Assembly: GCA_024695415.1 (NCBI GenBank)
Contig: JAILIE010000124.1
Coordinates: 1 to 42,706 of the forward strand
From: Clostridiales bacterium
Lineage (GTDB): Bacteria; Bacillota; Clostridia; Christensenellales; Aristaeellaceae
Length of the DNA: 42,706 nucleotides
Direction of reading: 5' to 3'
Part shown: positions 34,540-42,481 of the stretch, piece by piece
Layout of the letters: each line of letters opens with the position of its first letter
Position numbering within the stretch: position 1 is the stretch's first letter
Position numbers and translations under genes: made by a program
Notes under the pieces: generated by a model
Told to the model about the DNA's origin: nothing
The model's database searches: none
The model's input: the letters and a program-made list of their open reading frames with translations, nothing else

Positions 34540-37500
34540 ATGAAAAAAGCCATGAATCCGCAGAAGAGATACCTGGCGCTGCTGGCGGCGCTCTGTTTCG
34601 CCGTCCCGCTGTTTTCGCCGCTTTCGGCGCCGGCGGAACCGGCCCCTGTGGGCTATATGCCCGGCGTAACGGAAGAAATGACGAATCCGGCCTTCTGGTC
34701 TGACCTGACGGGCAATCCGGACGCGCTGCTGGCCACAGCGGAGGATATCGCCCGGATCAACGCGGCGGCCGAGGCGGGAAACGGCACGAACCGGCGCGAT
34801 ATGAAAAACCTGAAGGAAACCTATGACGGCATCGCGAAAAACGAGGCGCTGCAGAAGAGCACGCAGAGCGACGCGGAATATTACCTGGGCTGGGTCTGGG
34901 ACCAGAACGGACACAAGATGACCCAGGAGGATTTCGACGTCATCAAAGCCAACTGCGTCGATCCCAACGCCGCGGAGGAAATGCCCGTACGCTGGGGGAT
35001 TGCGGTGAACCGCACCGAGCTGATCACCTTCCCGTGGGACGGACAGATCCTGGACGATCCCGTCGACTTTGATTTCGATTACCAGCCTCTGGTCGGCATC
35101 CGGGTGAATGAGCCGGTGGCGGTTTATTCCACCTCCGCGGACGGGAAATTCTACCAGGTTTCCACCTCCTGCTGTACGGGCTGGGTACGGATGGAGGATA
35201 TCGCCATCTGCAGGGACAAGGAGGAATGGCTGTCCGCCTGGGATATCCCCGCGGAAAAGCGGCTGGTTTTCTGGGGCGACAAAATGTACACCGATTACTC
35301 CAAAACCGCCGCGGAAACCACCTGCCGCCTGATCACCATGGGCACTGTGCTGGAGCGGATGGACGAGGCGGATCCGGACGCACTGGTGATCAATCGCCTG
35401 CCGCTGCACAACTATGCCGTATATCTGCCCATCCGGAACGAGGACGGCAGCTATGGCAAAACCCCGGCGCTGATCAACGCCCGGGAGCGGGTGAGTGAGG
35501 ACTATCTTCCCCTGACCGCCCGGAACCTGGCGATGGTGGCACTGGCTTCCCTGGGCGACGCCTACGGATGGGGCGCGGGACTGAACAACGAGGACTGCAC
35601 CAGCCTGGACCATTCCATTTTCTGCTGCTTCGGGCTGGACCTGCCCCGGAACGGCACCTGGCAGTGGCTCATGGATTTCCCCAAGGCGGATATTACGTAT
35701 TACACCCTGGAAGAAAGGGAGGCGCTGCTGGACGCGCTGCCCATGGGTACATTGCTCAATTTCCCGGGCCATCAGATGATGTACCTGGGGAAATACGCCG
35801 GAAACTATTACGTGGTCAGCACCGTCAGCAGCATCATGAGCCCGTACAGCGGCAAGCGCCAGCGCACCCGCGACGTCCAGATCAATACGACGGATATCAA
35901 GCGGGCGAACGGAAAAACCTGGATACAGGCGCTGAACAAGGTGTATGTGCCGTGGCTGTACCTGAACGAAGGGGAGGAAGCGGCGCTGAGTGAACTGCCC
36001 GCCTATCACGAAGATACGGCGTACTGCCTGGAAAAGGGCCTGATGGACGCCTGGCCCAGCGGTTATTTCCTTCCGCTGCGCGGAGCGACTGTTGCCGAGG
36101 GCGTTCAGATGCTGTGGCGGATCGCCGGAAAACCGGAACCGGATATGAGCCAGGAAGGCTTTACGGACGTCGCCGGCGGTTCCGAAAATGAAAAAGCGGC
36201 GCTGTGGGCGAAACAGACGGGGGTATACGCGGGAATGGAAGGAAAGTTTCAGGCCGGCGCGAGCCTGACCTGGGAGGCCATCAGAGCCATGGCGGAAAGC
36301 CTGGTGCGGGAAGACGTCATCGGAGAGCATGCGGACGCGGCCATGACCCGGGCCGAACTGGCCGGTATCGCAAAGCCCGTCAGCGAAGCGTGGGCGGCGC
36401 GTCACCCGGAGATGCCTTCCGATCCTTTCGGAACAGCCAGCGCCAACTCGCCGTATTACGCCAAGCCCTGCAACGAGCGCCTGGCGTCCCTGCCGGAAGC
36501 CCTGATGAAGCTGGCGGAGGGCGGCTATTCCTGGGAATATGAATATGTCGCGGATAAACCCGCTTACGCGCTGACCCTGATGGATTACGCCAATATCTAT
36601 TCCTTCATCCACACCCACGACCTGGACCCGGACACCCTTTGCGGAATCCTTTCGGACGCGGACCTCATGGTGCACCGCAAAGCGTTCACGGAGGAAGAAA
36701 TCGACCTGCTGCTGGGCGACGATCAGGCGGCGGCCATGGCGCACTTTGCCTCCCCGTCCACCATTGTCATGGGTGAAAAAGGCTACAGCGAAAAGTGGAT
36801 GTACGATCATACCATCGAGGAGTGGGAAGCGGAAGGTATCACGCCCGAAATGGTGATCTTCGTACAGGAGAATTACTACAATCCGCTCTTTACCCAAAAA
36901 GCCGCAAAGGCGTTCAGCCAGAAGCTGTATTATTTCACCGGCGTTCTGACTCCGGTCCGGCTGGGGCAGTGGAATCCCGGAGAGGTCAGGCCCGACGGTT
37001 CCGTGGCGGAGGACGGGGAAAATACCGGCGTGATGCTGGACGTGATTGAGTTCTGCCAGTATCCGGATTATCCCACCGGCTGCGAAAGCGTATCGCTGTA
37101 TATGCTGCTGAATTATTACGGCCTGGACGTGACGGTGGACCAGATTTACGACCTGCTGCCCATGGGCGCGCAACCCTATGACGACGAGGCGGGCGTACGC
37201 CACGGCGCGAACCCGGAGAGGGAATTCGTGGGCGATCCCCGGAGCGAGTATTCCTACGGCGTCTTTAACGAGCCCATCGCTCAGGTGGCGGAGCAGTTCA
37301 TGCCGGGTGCCGCAACCAAAGCCGGCGCGGCCATCGACGAGATCAAAGCCATTCTGGACACCGGAAACCCGGTGCTGGCCTGGTATGTTTCCGCGCCGAT
37401 GCGGGATATCATGTACCGCTGGAGCTGGCTGGACGAAAATGGCGAGACGGTACACTGGCCCGGCGGAGAACATGCGGTCGTCATCTGCGGCTATGACGAA

Positions 37501-37620
37501 AACTCCATCACCTACCGCGATCCCAACGCGGGCACGACGGTGGTGATCGACACGGACACCTTCCTGAAGAGCTTCAACGAACTGGGCGGGCGGATCGTCT
37601 ACTACACCGTTCAGCATTAA
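34540..37620 (+). CDS. Secreted NlpC/P60-like and C39-like dual cysteine peptidase with SLH-like repeats
   Basis: A 1026-residue exported protein; residues 1-32 are a signal peptide without lipobox. An SH3-like segment lies at about 180-225. It is followed by an NlpC/P60 domain with Cys353 (EDCTSL) and His411 (PGHQMMYLG), predicted to cleave peptidoglycan stems. Two SLH-like repeats come next (about 482-530 and 540-590), then an unassigned region (about 635-830). A C-terminal C39_2-type peptidase has Cys848 (TGCES), His978 (GEHAVVICGY) and Asp994 (YRDPNAG). ATG 34540 is chosen over GTG 34528 because GGAG lies eleven bases before the ATG. The SLH-like part suggests wall attachment. The target of the second peptidase domain is unknown. 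Confidence 0.82.
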   Translation: MKKAMNPQKRYLALLAALCFAVPLFSPLSAPAEPAPVGYMPGVTEEMTNPAFWSDLTGNPDALLATAEDIARINAAAEAGNGTNRRDMKNLKETYDGIAKNEALQKSTQSDAEYYLGWVWDQNGHKMTQEDFDVIKANCVDPNAAEEMPVRWGIAVNRTELITFPWDGQILDDPVDFDFDYQPLVGIRVNEPVAVYSTSADGKFYQVSTSCCTGWVRMEDIAICRDKEEWLSAWDIPAEKRLVFWGDKMYTDYSKTAAETTCRLITMGTVLERMDEADPDALVINRLPLHNYAVYLPIRNEDGSYGKTPALINARERVSEDYLPLTARNLAMVALASLGDAYGWGAGLNNEDCTSLDHSIFCCFGLDLPRNGTWQWLMDFPKADITYYTLEEREALLDALPMGTLLNFPGHQMMYLGKYAGNYYVVSTVSSIMSPYSGKRQRTRDVQINTTDIKRANGKTWIQALNKVYVPWLYLNEGEEAALSELPAYHEDTAYCLEKGLMDAWPSGYFLPLRGATVAEGVQMLWRIAGKPEPDMSQEGFTDVAGGSENEKAALWAKQTGVYAGMEGKFQAGASLTWEAIRAMAESLVREDVIGEHADAAMTRAELAGIAKPVSEAWAARHPEMPSDPFGTASANSPYYAKPCNERLASLPEALMKLAEGGYSWEYEYVADKPAYALTLMDYANIYSFIHTHDLDPDTLCGILSDADLMVHRKAFTEEEIDLLLGDDQAAAMAHFASPSTIVMGEKGYSEKWMYDHTIEEWEAEGITPEMVIFVQENYYNPLFTQKAAKAFSQKLYYFTGVLTPVRLGQWNPGEVRPDGSVAEDGENTGVMLDVIEFCQYPDYPTGCESVSLYMLLNYYGLDVTVDQIYDLLPMGAQPYDDEAGVRHGANPEREFVGDPRSEYSYGVFNEPIAQVAEQFMPGAATKAGAAIDEIKAILDTGNPVLAWYVSAPMRDIMYRWSWLDENGETVHWPGGEHAVVICGYDENSITYRDPNAGTTVVIDTDTFLKSFNELGGRIVYYTVQH

Positions 37621-37702
37621 GGCATCCGGACGCGGCCTTTGGCAGCTGGGAAGGCTCCGGGTTCTGATAAAAACGCCCTCCCGGACGATGGATATTCACG
37701 TC

Positions 37703-37733
37703 TTGACCTCAAGTCCACTCTAAGGCGTAGAAT
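37703..37733 (+). promoter_or_regulatory. MerR-type promoter of the flavodoxin-aldo/keto reductase operon
   Basis: TTGACC (37703-37708) and TAGAAT (37728-37733) are 19 bp apart, longer than normal. The spacer holds an imperfect dyad (TCAAGT near the -35 and CTCTAAGG near the -10). Overlong spacers with such a dyad are the hallmark of MerR-family activation. A near-identical arrangement occurs at 41320-41350. Confidence 0.6.
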
Positions 37734-37765
37734 ACGACCATACCGTGTATGAAGGGAGAAATCAG

Positions 37766-38398
37766 ATGGAAAAGAAGCTGAAGGTCCTCATGCTCAACGG
37801 CAGCCCGCGGAAGAACGGGAACATCGCCCTGGCTTTCCGGGAAATGGAGCAGGCGTTCGCGGAAAACGGCATTGAGACGGAGAATATCCTCCTCGGCCGG
37901 GAAGTGATCCGCGGCTGCATCGCCTGCGAAACCTGCCGGAAGAACAGGAAATGCGTCTTTGACGATATCGTCAACGAACTGGCGGTAAAGTTCGAGGCCG
38001 CGGACGGGCTGGTCATCGGTTCTCCGGTTTATTACGGCTCCGCCAACGGCACGCTGATGTCCGCGCTGCAGCGGCTGTTCTACAGCACTTCTTTCGACAA
38101 GAGCCTGAAGGTCGGCGCCAGCGTGGTCAGCGCCCGCCGTTCCGGCTGCACAGCCACCTTTGACGAGCTGAACAAGTTCTTCACCCTGGCGAACATGCCG
38201 GTGGCCACCAGCCAGTACTGGAACAATATCTACGGCTGGGAGCCCGGAGAGGGCGAGGCGGACGCGGAAGGCCGCCAGGTCATGCGTACGCTGGCCCGGA
38301 ACATGGCTTTCCTGATGAAGAGCATCGCCATGGGCAAAAAAGAAATCGGCACGCCTCTGCCGGAGGAGCCCCGCGTCTGGACCAATTTTACCCGATAA
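37766..38398 (+). CDS. Flavodoxin-fold NAD(P)H-dependent oxidoreductase, iron-sulfur flavoprotein-like
   Basis: A 210-residue cytoplasmic FMN reductase-type protein. FMN-binding loops are GSPRKNGN (12-19) and SPVYYG (86-91). A four-Cys cluster (Cys51, 54, 57 and 63) resembles the compact motif of iron-sulfur flavoproteins that carry a 4Fe-4S cluster; cluster binding is inferred. ATG 37766 follows GAAGGGAG. It is transcribed from the MerR-type promoter just upstream and lies 16 bp before the aldo/keto reductase gene, suggesting a redox or electrophile-stress operon. Confidence 0.88.
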   Translation: MEKKLKVLMLNGSPRKNGNIALAFREMEQAFAENGIETENILLGREVIRGCIACETCRKNRKCVFDDIVNELAVKFEAADGLVIGSPVYYGSANGTLMSALQRLFYSTSFDKSLKVGASVVSARRSGCTATFDELNKFFTLANMPVATSQYWNNIYGWEPGEGEADAEGRQVMRTLARNMAFLMKSIAMGKKEIGTPLPEEPRVWTNFTR

Positions 38399-38414
38399 CG
38401 GAAGGAGAAAAAAC

Positions 38415-39341
38415 ATGAAAACAATCAATGTCGTCAGCGGCCCGCAGAACGCCTCGGCCGTCATCCTGGGCTGCATGCGCATGCCCGCCCTGTCCGTGGA
38501 AAAGGCGGCGGAGATGATCCGCGCCGCGGCGGAGGAGGGCGTCAACTTTTTCGATCACGCCACCTGCTACGGCGACGGCGAGGCGGAGACCCGCTTCGGC
38601 GACGCGTTCCCGCTGACCGGCCTGAAGCGGGAGGATGTGTACATCCAGAGCAAGTGCGGCCTGCACTTTGAGCGGAAGGAATTCGACTGGAGTAAAGAAG
38701 ACATCCTCGAAAGCGCGGAGGGAAGCCTGAAGCGGCTGAAGACGGATTACCTGGACGTGCTGCTGCTTCACCGGCCGGACCTGCTGTTCGATCCGGAGGA
38801 AGTGGCCGAAGCCTTTGACAAGCTAGAAAAAGACGGCAAGGTAAAGTATTTCGGCGTCAGCAACGTGAGCCCGGGCCAGCTGGAACTGCTGAAAAAGTAT
38901 GTCAGGCAGCCCCTGGTGTTCAACCAGCTCCAGTTTTCCCTGGACCAAACCCAGCTGATCGACAACGGCCTGTATGTCAACAACCTGACCACGGACCGTT
39001 CCACAGACCGCGACAACGGCCTGATGGACTACTGCCGACTGCACGACATCACGATTCAGGCCTGGTCGCCGCTGCAGTTCGGTATGTTCAAAGGCTGCTT
39101 TGTGGACCATCCGGACTTCCCGGAACTGAACAGGGTCCTGGGCGAACTGGGCGAAAAATACGGCGTGCCGAAGACTGCCGTCGCCATCGCCTGGATTCTC
39201 CGCCATCCGGCAAAGATGCAGGCTATCGCGGGCACTATGAACCCGGCACACCTGCGTGACATCTGCGCCGCTACAAAAGTGGATATGTCCCATAACGAGT
39301 GGTGGCGGCTCTACCTCGCCTCCGGCAAATTCCTTCCGTAA
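38415..39341 (+). CDS. Aldo/keto reductase (YdhF-like)
   Basis: A 308-residue NADPH-dependent oxidoreductase with a TIM-barrel fold. The catalytic tetrad is complete: Asp47 (FFDHATCY), Tyr52, Lys80 and His119 (LLLHRPD). IQAWSPLQFGMF and the C-terminal segment IAGTMNPAHLRDI are characteristic of the E. coli YdhF group. ATG 38415 follows GGAGAAAA. It is co-transcribed with the flavodoxin-type gene behind the MerR-type promoter, consistent with reduction of reactive carbonyls; the natural substrate is unknown. Confidence 0.93.
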   Translation: MKTINVVSGPQNASAVILGCMRMPALSVEKAAEMIRAAAEEGVNFFDHATCYGDGEAETRFGDAFPLTGLKREDVYIQSKCGLHFERKEFDWSKEDILESAEGSLKRLKTDYLDVLLLHRPDLLFDPEEVAEAFDKLEKDGKVKYFGVSNVSPGQLELLKKYVRQPLVFNQLQFSLDQTQLIDNGLYVNNLTTDRSTDRDNGLMDYCRLHDITIQAWSPLQFGMFKGCFVDHPDFPELNRVLGELGEKYGVPKTAVAIAWILRHPAKMQAIAGTMNPAHLRDICAATKVDMSHNEWWRLYLASGKFLP

Positions 39342-39358
39342 GAAGGAATGCAGGACGT

Positions 39359-39381
39359 GGCAGGAATCAGGGATTCCTGCC
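39359..39381 (+). terminator. Hairpin after the aldo/keto reductase gene
   Basis: Perfect ten-pair stem (39359-39368 with 39372-39381), loop AGG; the T-run downstream is short and interrupted. Confidence 0.55.
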
Positions 39382-39395
39382 GGTCCTGTGCCTGT

Positions 39396-39619
39396 TTATT
39401 TGCCGCGCGCCAGTTTCCCCATGACCGTATCCGCGGTTTCCGGGGGGGGTGACGTCCAGTACGTTGGAACAAAACAGGCCGTCCTATACAGGGGGCGCGC
39501 GATGGCGATCCCGCGTTCAGGATATGAGGAAGGCAACTGCAGGATGACTATGGAGGCAGACGGCATCGGAACGGCGGAAGAAAGCTTTCAGTTCCGTCAT
39601 GAATGAGTAAAGCGCATTC
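39396..39619 (-). pseudogene. Decayed minus-strand gene fragment with a poly-G frameshift
   Basis: Reading the minus strand, coding-like pieces appear in different frames. SENALYSFMTELKAFFRRSDAV ends in a stop near 39526 (piece reported from its 3' side here). DGLFCSNVLDVTPP follows, and after a run of eight G/C bases (39442-39449) the frame changes and continues ETADTVMGKLARGK to a stop at 39396. The pieces read like protein, not random sequence, so this is probably the tail of an inactivated gene. The family was not identified. Confidence 0.4.
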
Positions 39620-40882
39620 TCACAGCAGAAACTGATCAAACCCTGTCGTTTCCAGAATCTCTCTGACAGTATCATTTACGCCTGTCAGTTTGAATTTTCC
39701 TTTATCGTCCAATGCCTTATACATCATCAGAAAAACGCGCAGGCCCGCAGAGGAGATATATTGCATCCCGGAACAATCAATTTCAACGGCGGATATTTCA
39801 TGGTCCGCTTTCGCTGCTTCCCATACTTTCAAAAGTTCCGGCGCTGTGATCGTATCCATTCTGCCCCGCAGGGATACGGCAAACGTCTTGTTGTCCTTCA
39901 GCTCATAGTTTAACCCGAATGCCTGCGTTTCCTGTTTATTCTCCCGCTGCTTCCGATCCTCATCCAGTGTGATTTTCCAATAGAAGCATTTCCCCATTGC
40001 GGACCTGAAGACTGTGACCTGCTCCGGCGTGAGTTTCCGGCAGGCGTTCAGCTCAGGCATGTTCTCTGCCAGATTGATCCGCTCTGCCTTCAGCCCATGC
40101 TGATGCAGCAATGCCAGCGATCTCTCCAACGACTCCCGGATGTTATCCGGACGGACAATGAATGAATTCGTCAGGTCAATCACATCCGATTGCCCCGTCG
40201 CGGTTCTTCTGGTTTCCTCCAGTTTGCTGATCGCCTGATTACCAAGCACAGACTGAAATGTCAGGAAAAACTGAAGGATAAACTCCGGGTCAGGAGTGAT
40301 CCAGCACCCGCCGTGCCTTTCAAGCAGATAACGTATATTGGTAATAACGGATGATGCTTCACTCTCGGTAAAATACATCATCATGCCTTCCGTGGAAATA
40401 CAGACAGGGCCGTCCACCGCATTCAGCGCGGCAGTCAGCGATTCAAGGTTTGTGGCGTCAACGCCATGAATCTGTATCCGTTCCGGATGCGATGCCCGGG
40501 AAAGAAGAATCGGTGCCACCTCCTGGGCCACAATCGGAAGATCAAGCCCGACAAAACTCAGGCCTTTTTCGGTCATGTACAGCGCCTTGGGCGTGTAACC
40601 GCAGGGAAGATCCACATTCGTCCGGATACCGGTTCCCTCGATCAAACGGCACATGGTCCGGTATTTTGCCTCGACCACAAGCTCGTTTCCCAGCTTCATT
40701 TCGTCATCCGCCATGCCGAAGTCCGCACTCTTCAGATTGAGATCCTGAGCAATTTCCTCCGCACCGGGAATCCCTGCATCAGCCATCAGACACACGGCCG
40801 TTTTCGCCGTCCAAAAGACCGGGTTGACCATAGCGCGGTAATCCATTCCATTTGTGCGATCCGAGCCCTTCATTGAATTCAT
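39620..40882 (-). CDS. LCM-type SAM methyltransferase fused to a STAS domain
   Basis: A 420-residue cytoplasmic fusion. Residues 10-305 form a methyltransferase of the leucine-carboxyl/polyketide O-methyltransferase type: NVDLPCGYTPKAL near 89-101, FVGLDLP with the acidic SAM contact, and STEGMMMYF. Residues 325-420 form a STAS domain as in anti-sigma-factor antagonists: SLRGRMDTITAPEL, VEIDCSGMQYISSAGLRVF, with Ser377/Ser378 in the place of the phosphorylated Ser. Start ATG 40882 lies seven bases after AAGGTGG; upstream in-frame ATGs at 40888 and 40900 are poorly placed. No kinase, sigma factor or phosphatase is adjacent. The pairing suggests a methyltransferase tied to a partner-switching signal, which is inference. 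Confidence 0.8.
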   Translation of the reverse strand: MNSMKGSDRTNGMDYRAMVNPVFWTAKTAVCLMADAGIPGAEEIAQDLNLKSADFGMADDEMKLGNELVVEAKYRTMCRLIEGTGIRTNVDLPCGYTPKALYMTEKGLSFVGLDLPIVAQEVAPILLSRASHPERIQIHGVDATNLESLTAALNAVDGPVCISTEGMMMYFTESEASSVITNIRYLLERHGGCWITPDPEFILQFFLTFQSVLGNQAISKLEETRRTATGQSDVIDLTNSFIVRPDNIRESLERSLALLHQHGLKAERINLAENMPELNACRKLTPEQVTVFRSAMGKCFYWKITLDEDRKQRENKQETQAFGLNYELKDNKTFAVSLRGRMDTITAPELLKVWEAAKADHEISAVEIDCSGMQYISSAGLRVFLMMYKALDDKGKFKLTGVNDTVREILETTGFDQFLL

Positions 40883-41033
40883 AGTCATACCACCTTCCAT
40901 CAGGAATAATACACCTTTTATTTCTTTCCGGGATCCCCCAATTCGGTTCCGTTTTCATGGCCGCGCCGGGCAATCGGAGCAGGCAGGAGGTTGAAGCAGA
41001 AGGCGACTCCTTCGCCTGCTTTTTCGGATTCAG
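40883..41033. other. Short intergenic stretch between the methyltransferase-STAS gene and the azlC relic
   Basis: No gene is seen. A plus-strand hairpin with a bulge (about 40994-41022, followed by TTTTTC) looks like a terminator with no plus-strand gene ahead of it, possibly a leftover. A minus-strand TATTAT near 40905 might be the -10 of the downstream gene. Confidence 0.3.
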
Positions 41034-41224
41034 TCAGAAGACCAGCTGGGTCAGAAGTATATAGGCAACTGCATGGAGCCGGCGAAGATAAACAGGCTCA
41101 TGGCCAGAGCCCACAAAAAACCATATCCGGCATTGTGCGCGAGAATGCCAAATCCGATTCCGAGAATGATATACCCGGCCATGACGGGCAGGGATTTGAC
41201 AAAAGCGGCTTATACGGTTTTCAT
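41034..41224 (-). pseudogene. azlC: azlC pseudogene (branched-chain amino-acid exporter, N-terminal part)
   Basis: From ATG 41224 (preceded by GGAGAAAA) the sequence reads MKTV, then a TAA stop (41212-41210). It continues in the same frame as AFVKSLPVMAGYIILGIGFG and GYGFLWALAMSLFIFAGSMQ, the hallmark N-terminus of AzlC. After GSMQ the frame shifts: the original frame stops at 41051, while the +1 frame gives VAYILLTQLVF and stops at 41034. The remaining 170 or so residues and any azlD are gone. An early nonsense codon, a frameshift and a 3' deletion together mark an inactive gene. Confidence 0.7.
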
Positions 41225-41319
41225 CGCTTTTTCTCCACTCAGTTGCTTGAGGCTGCGCAGCGCAGTCAGTGTGTGTATCCCCAGGAGCCACTCTAAGTCA
41301 AGCATTTGTGATGTATATA

Positions 41320-41350
41320 TTGACTTCGAGTAATCTTTAAGGATTAAGAT
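41320..41350 (+). promoter_or_regulatory. MerR-type promoter of the metallohydrolase gene
   Basis: TTGACT (41320-41325) and TAAGAT (41345-41350) are 19 bp apart; the spacer contains TCGAGT and CTTTAAGG, matching the 37703 promoter closely. On the minus strand another TTGACTTAGAGT starts at 41301 and points to the azlC relic; its right half is degenerate. Confidence 0.55.
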
Positions 41351-41455
41351 GATGACAAACGATAGAAACAGAGCCTGCCGGGCAGAACCTGCGTCATTCA
41401 GCAGCCGCACAGGAATACAGGCGGGCGTATTTCCGGATCAATGGAGGACAGGCTG

Positions 41456-42271
41456 ATGAAAAGGATCATGGAAGAAGTCATGGTTGAAAAGGTGCCGGAC
41501 AGTTCGGCTGTTCTCTGGTGGCTTGGACAGATGGGCATGCTGGTCAAAATGGGGGAGACGGTTCTCTGTATTGATTACTTTGCTGCCGACCTGCCCGGGA
41601 GACAGGTTCTTCCGCCGATTCCCGCGGAGGAGATGGGGGAGGTCAACATTTTCCTCGGGACACATAACCATATTGATCATATTGATCACCCGGCCTGGCG
41701 AACCTGGGCTTCAGTCTGCCCCGATGCAAAGTTCGTTTTTCCCAGGCTTCATCAGACGGAAATCCTGGCGGATGGAATTGCCGCGGACAGATGCGTCGGG
41801 ATGAACGACGGCGAGTGTGTCCGGATCGGCGATGTTACTGTGCATGCGATCGCGGCATCGCACGAATTTCTGGATCCTGATCCGGTATCCGGTCTATATC
41901 CATGCCTGCAGTATGTGATCGAGGGAAATGGCGTCCGCATCTACCATGCGGGCGATACGGTCCGGTATGAGGGCATGCTGCCGAAACTGAAGGACTTTGG
42001 ACCGATTGACGCGGCACTCCTGCCAATCAACGGAAGGGATGCGGAACGGTATCGCCGGAACTGTATCGGCAATATGACATACCAGGAAGCGGCGGACCTG
42101 GCAGGAGAATTGCAGCCGGGACTGACGATTCCGGGGCACTGGGACATGTTTGCGGACAATCCGGGAGATCCCAAAGCTTTTGTCGATTATCTGGATGTCA
42201 AGTACGGCGGCAGAATCAGGGCAGTCCAACCCTCATTGCTCACACCGGTAAGGATCGCACATCATCAGTAA
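41456..42271 (+). CDS. UlaG-like metallo-beta-lactamase-fold hydrolase
   Basis: A 271-residue MBL-fold metallohydrolase. The metal motif HNHIDH (His70, His72, Asp74, His75) is followed by AASHEF (third ligand His), YHAGDTVRYEGML (bridging Asp) and PGHWDMF near the C-terminus. This arrangement resembles L-ascorbate-6-phosphate lactonase UlaG, but no phosphotransferase or other ula genes are nearby, so the substrate is open. ATG 41456 lies eight bases after GGAGG; an ATG at 41441 overlaps that site. It is probably transcribed from the MerR-type promoter at 41320. Confidence 0.87.
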   Translation: MKRIMEEVMVEKVPDSSAVLWWLGQMGMLVKMGETVLCIDYFAADLPGRQVLPPIPAEEMGEVNIFLGTHNHIDHIDHPAWRTWASVCPDAKFVFPRLHQTEILADGIAADRCVGMNDGECVRIGDVTVHAIAASHEFLDPDPVSGLYPCLQYVIEGNGVRIYHAGDTVRYEGMLPKLKDFGPIDAALLPINGRDAERYRRNCIGNMTYQEAADLAGELQPGLTIPGHWDMFADNPGDPKAFVDYLDVKYGGRIRAVQPSLLTPVRIAHHQ

Positions 42272-42481
42272 AAAACGAACTACTGATACAGCGGCACGTT
42301 CATTCGGTTACAGCGACGGTTCAGCGACAATATAAAACAGGATTATTTCAATACGTAGATTTGAGCTTGTCGCAGAGTACGACAGACTGTAAAAATACTT
42401 TTAAATGTATTTTTTTGAAACAAATCTGAGCAAATCCGCCTGTACCGTGTTGCACCTCTGTTGCACTTCGTTTATATAATA
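42272..42481. other. AT-rich intergenic stretch at the right end
   Basis: No gene is seen. It contains an A/T hairpin (42391-42417), two TTGCAC repeats (42450-42455 and 42461-42466) and a plus-strand TATAAT (42475-42480). The composition changes here, as at the left end. Confidence 0.4.
42391..42417. terminator. A/T-rich bidirectional hairpin
   Basis: AAAAATAC (42391-42398) pairs with GTATTTTT (42407-42414); T-runs occur at both ends when read on either strand. Confidence 0.45.

Noticed and set aside
34372-37617. Long minus-strand open frame of about 1080 codons opposite the dual-peptidase gene
   Set aside because: Arg-, His- and Gln-rich translation without domains, typical of the antisense frame of a GC-rich gene; the plus strand has clear catalytic motifs.
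41210-41410. 66-codon minus-strand ORF ending at the azlC nonsense codon
   Set aside because: It runs through the promoter region; only the last codons, MKTV, correspond to the azlC start.
42450-42480. Plus-strand promoter TTGCAC-TATAAT with a 19-bp spacer
   Set aside because: No gene follows on the plus strand in the window, and the spacer lacks the dyad seen at the two MerR-type promoters.
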